From Bacteroidota bacterium (lineage in GTDB: Bacteria; Bacteroidota; Bacteroidia; Bacteroidales; Dysgonomonadaceae): a DNA stretch of 25,663 nucleotides. Below, piece after piece: positions 23,217-25,663 of this stretch. Location of the stretch: contig JAEZZZ010000122.1 in the NCBI GenBank assembly GCA_023418255.1, positions 1 through 25,663 on the forward strand, in the 5' to 3' direction. The position numbers and the translations under genes were made by a program. The stretch's first letter is position 1, and each line of letters opens with the position of its first letter. The notes under the pieces were generated by a model. It did no database searches and had not been told where the DNA came from. It saw only the letters and a program-made list of their open reading frames with translations.

Positions 23217-24380
23217 ATGACAAAAGGCGCGTTTCCATTGGATAAATTCAAAAAATTAGAAACACCGTTCTATTATTACGACATCGAATTGCTTAGGCAA
23301 ACGCTCGAAACAATACGGCATGAGGCAGAAAAACGCAACTTCCTCGTTCATTACGCCATAAAGGCAAATGCCAACACGCGCATTCTATGCGAGATTGCCT
23401 CATATGGATTCGGAGCCGATTGTGTAAGTGGAAACGAAATTATTCGTGCATTGGAGTGTGGATTTGATGCCTCAAAAATCACATTTGCCGGTGTCGGCAA
23501 AACATACCAAGAAATTTTGCTGGCTTTGGAAAATGATATTTTCTGTTTCAACGTGGAATCACTACAAGAAATAGAAGCAATCGAAAAAGCAGGAAAAGAG
23601 AAGAAGAAAAAAGCACACGTAGCCCTACGTATCAATCCAAATATCAATGCCGACACACACCAATATATAACGACAGGACTCAGTGAAAACAAGTTTGGTC
23701 TCAATAAAAAAGATATTTCCAAAGCCATCGATATCATTTCAAAATGCACTCATATTGAATTAATTGGAATTCATTTTCATATTGGCTCACAAATTACACA
23801 TTTCAATATTTTTGAAGATTTGTGTCGCAAAGCAGAATTTTGGGAACAACAGATGAAAGAAAAAGGCATCGAACTAAAACATATAAATATGGGTGGTGGA
23901 TTGGGAATCAACTATGAAGACCCCAACAGCTATCCAATAGCCGATTTTAAAAACTATTTTCACCTGTTCGAAAAAGGGATCAAAAGTAGTAAAGCCACCA
24001 TCCATTTTGAGCTTGGGCGTGCCATTGTCGGGCAATGCGGCTCATTAATTACACGAGTCATTTATATTAAAGACGGCGAAAGCAAAACCTTTGTGATTGT
24101 GGATGCCGGCATGAACGACTTGATTCGTCCCGCCCTATATCAGGCAGAGCATCGCATCGAAAATATTTCATCAGCAAAAGCTGTCAAACCCTATGATGTG
24201 GTTGGCCCAATTTGCGAGTCGAGCGATCTGTTCGGTAAAAATACTCAAATCAACGAACCACAACAAGATGATATTTTAGCCATTCGCTCTGCCGGAGCCT
24301 ATGGCGAATCGATGGCATCTCAATACAATTGCCGGAAACTGGTTACATCCTTTTTCTCGGATTCATTAAAAAATAGATAG
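23217..24380 (+). CDS. lysA: Diaminopimelate decarboxylase
   Basis: PLP-dependent removal of the D-centre carboxyl of meso-diaminopimelate to give lysine, the last step of lysine synthesis. I start at the ATG at 23217 (MTKGAFPLDKF, 387 residues); an upstream in-frame TTG at 23202 is less likely. The PLP lysine K49 lies in HYAIKANAN, HFHIGSQ at 186-192, the phosphate-binding GGGLG at 226-230, ELGRA at 265-269, and the substrate cysteine segment CESSD at 333-337. The glycosyltransferase gene follows after 5 bases and is probably co-transcribed. Confidence 0.96.
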   Translation: MTKGAFPLDKFKKLETPFYYYDIELLRQTLETIRHEAEKRNFLVHYAIKANANTRILCEIASYGFGADCVSGNEIIRALECGFDASKITFAGVGKTYQEILLALENDIFCFNVESLQEIEAIEKAGKEKKKKAHVALRINPNINADTHQYITTGLSENKFGLNKKDISKAIDIISKCTHIELIGIHFHIGSQITHFNIFEDLCRKAEFWEQQMKEKGIELKHINMGGGLGINYEDPNSYPIADFKNYFHLFEKGIKSSKATIHFELGRAIVGQCGSLITRVIYIKDGESKTFVIVDAGMNDLIRPALYQAEHRIENISSAKAVKPYDVVGPICESSDLFGKNTQINEPQQDDILAIRSAGAYGESMASQYNCRKLVTSFFSDSLKNR

Positions 24381-24385
24381 AACAA

Positions 24386-25543
24386 ATGCAATCAGATATA
24401 TTCTCTTTATTTCAATTTTCAACAATAGAGTGGATACTGTTCGGAACATTGTGCCTCTGCTTTATGATGGAAATGTTTTTCTTCATCTTTTTATATAAAA
24501 AACCATATTCTTATGAGAGAAAAAGAGCTACACAAATTATTCCCGATAGGGAACTTCCTCCTCTTTCCGTGATTATTACATCAAAAAATGATTCGGAGAA
24601 TTTAGAAAAGAACCTACCTTTTATTTTAGAACAAGATTATCCTATTTTTGAAGTTGTTGTTGTAAATAATGCTTCCACAGATGACACCGATATGATTTTA
24701 AACAAATTACAACTGCAATATCCCCGCCTCTATCACACTTTCGTACCCACCGAAGCAGAAAACATAAACGGAAAAAAACGAGCTTTGACTATCGGCATCA
24801 AAGCGGCAAAATACGAACACTTGGTTTTTACAGAACCCCATTGCCAACCCTCTTCAAGCCAATGGCTTAAAGCCTATGGTGAAGCATATGTGCAAGGGCA
24901 TGACATTATCCTTGGAATCAGCAAATTCAACATTGATAAGCGCGTTCGGACGCGTACTTTCATCCTTTACGAAAATTTGATTCACACATTGCAATATATC
25001 GCTATGGCTATAAGAAAGAAACCTTTCATGGCTAATGGAGAAAATATGGGATACCGGAAGCAGCATTTTTTTGAAAACAAAGGATTCTCTTCCATATTGC
25101 ATATCGAGGGTGGTGAAGACAATGTTTTTATCAATAAAACGGCAAAAAAGAAAAAAACAGGTGTGATTCTCTCTTCCGAAAGCATAATAAATTCTTCTAT
25201 TATCGACAACTATTCAACTTGGCGTATACTGTCTGACAACTATCGACACACCAAGCAGTTTTACAAAGGAGTTCGCTCTATTGTTTTCGATTGGGAGATT
25301 TTTTTTACATGTTTTTTCTATATCACCTATTTCTTATCTACAATAATAGGGATTGCAAGCTGCCAATATGTGCTAATTGCAATTCCGACACTGCTTTTTT
25401 TCATACGAATCTTCACTAAATTGTACATCGTAAATCAAACTGCGAAATGGCTGGGTTTGCAAAAGTACAATCTCAATATTTTATTTTTAGATATCTTACA
25501 CGCCGTCAAAAAACCCTCTTTCTCATTTTTCAAAAAAAATTAA
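24386..25543 (+). CDS. Membrane-bound family 2 glycosyltransferase
   Basis: A 385-residue GT2-type protein. An N-terminal membrane helix (about 15-37) is followed by a GT-A domain (about 58-290) starting PLSVIITSKNDSENLEKNLP with VVVNNASTDDT, and by two C-terminal helices (about 305-345). The segment that usually reads TDADC, the DxD metal-binding motif, is TEPHC here (E150, P151, H152). The later acidic motif GGEDN (242-246) and NGENMGYRK (217-225) are recognisable. Activity may use a different metal arrangement or be lost. The sugar donor is unknown; surface polysaccharide synthesis is likely. It lies 5 bases after lysA. Confidence 0.87.
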   Translation: MQSDIFSLFQFSTIEWILFGTLCLCFMMEMFFFIFLYKKPYSYERKRATQIIPDRELPPLSVIITSKNDSENLEKNLPFILEQDYPIFEVVVVNNASTDDTDMILNKLQLQYPRLYHTFVPTEAENINGKKRALTIGIKAAKYEHLVFTEPHCQPSSSQWLKAYGEAYVQGHDIILGISKFNIDKRVRTRTFILYENLIHTLQYIAMAIRKKPFMANGENMGYRKQHFFENKGFSSILHIEGGEDNVFINKTAKKKKTGVILSSESIINSSIIDNYSTWRILSDNYRHTKQFYKGVRSIVFDWEIFFTCFFYITYFLSTIIGIASCQYVLIAIPTLLFFIRIFTKLYIVNQTAKWLGLQKYNLNILFLDILHAVKKPSFSFFKKN

Positions 25544-25637
25544 CCCACATTATTCACCAAAAAGTTGCATAATTTGAGGAAAATCCTTATTTTTAAGGCA
25601 TTAAAAGAAAAACAATAGATTTTAACGCCCCCAAATT

Positions 25638-25663
25638 ATGCAGGACAAATATACAGCCTTTTA
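25638..25663 (+). CDS. Possible start of a further gene, cut by window edge
   Basis: An ATG at 25638 opens a frame, MQDKYTAF, to the end of the window. Nothing can be said of the product. The ATG lies within the right arm of a 10-bp inverted repeat (25567-25576/25632-25641). Only eight codons are visible, so the call is weak. Confidence 0.3.

Overview
The window looks like a chromosomal segment of a Bacteroidota bacterium, probably order Bacteroidales. The evidence is base composition that is AT-rich but not extreme, the gene content (six-gene sodium-pumping NADH:quinone reductase, BlaI/M56-TonB pair, DUF3078-like outer-membrane protein, short SerA paired with SerC), and promoters of the Bacteroidota type. 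At least seven sites match TAnnTTTG (-7 box), several with a TTG/TTTG box about 19-22 bases upstream. I cannot name a genus. I see no tRNA, rRNA, CRISPR array, transposase or prophage gene.

Left part, minus strand (about 1-12850). nqrA-B-C-D-E-F (6320 down to 291) encodes the complete Na+-NQR respiratory pump and ends at a strong intrinsic terminator at 224-256. Upstream lie a TPR-repeat protein (6771-8075), an M56/BlaR1-type membrane peptidase with two TonB C-terminal domains (8263-9972) and a BlaI/MecI-type repressor (9986-10351), which together look like a sense-and-respond unit. Next come serA (10602-11531) and serC (11669-12739), the first two steps of serine synthesis, with a well-formed promoter before serC and a terminator after serA.

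Middle part, plus strand (13216-18253). recR, a four-helix membrane protein of unknown function, a GNAT acetyltransferase and a YrdC/TsaC-type threonylcarbamoyl-AMP synthase are tightly packed, two of the junctions being ATGA overlaps. A CLC chloride channel/transporter with CBS domains and fmt (methionyl-tRNA formyltransferase) follow. A convergent minus-strand gene (18276-19817) encodes a DUF3078-like outer-membrane protein.

Right part, plus strand (20150-25663). lemA is followed by two TPM-domain genes, one cytosolic and one exported with a glycine-rich tail. Then come miaA, lysA with a terminator-like hairpin in its leader, a family 2 membrane glycosyltransferase, and possibly the first codons of another gene at the window edge.

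Most genes are core metabolism, respiration or RNA/DNA maintenance. The least expected observations are a 53-54 base conserved promoter element shared by recR and the outer-membrane protein gene, the lysA leader hairpin, the channel-like active site of the CLC protein, the tandem-TonB M56 protein with its repressor and TPR neighbour, and the replaced metal-binding motif in the glycosyltransferase. None of these proves a new system; each can be tested by comparison with related genomes.
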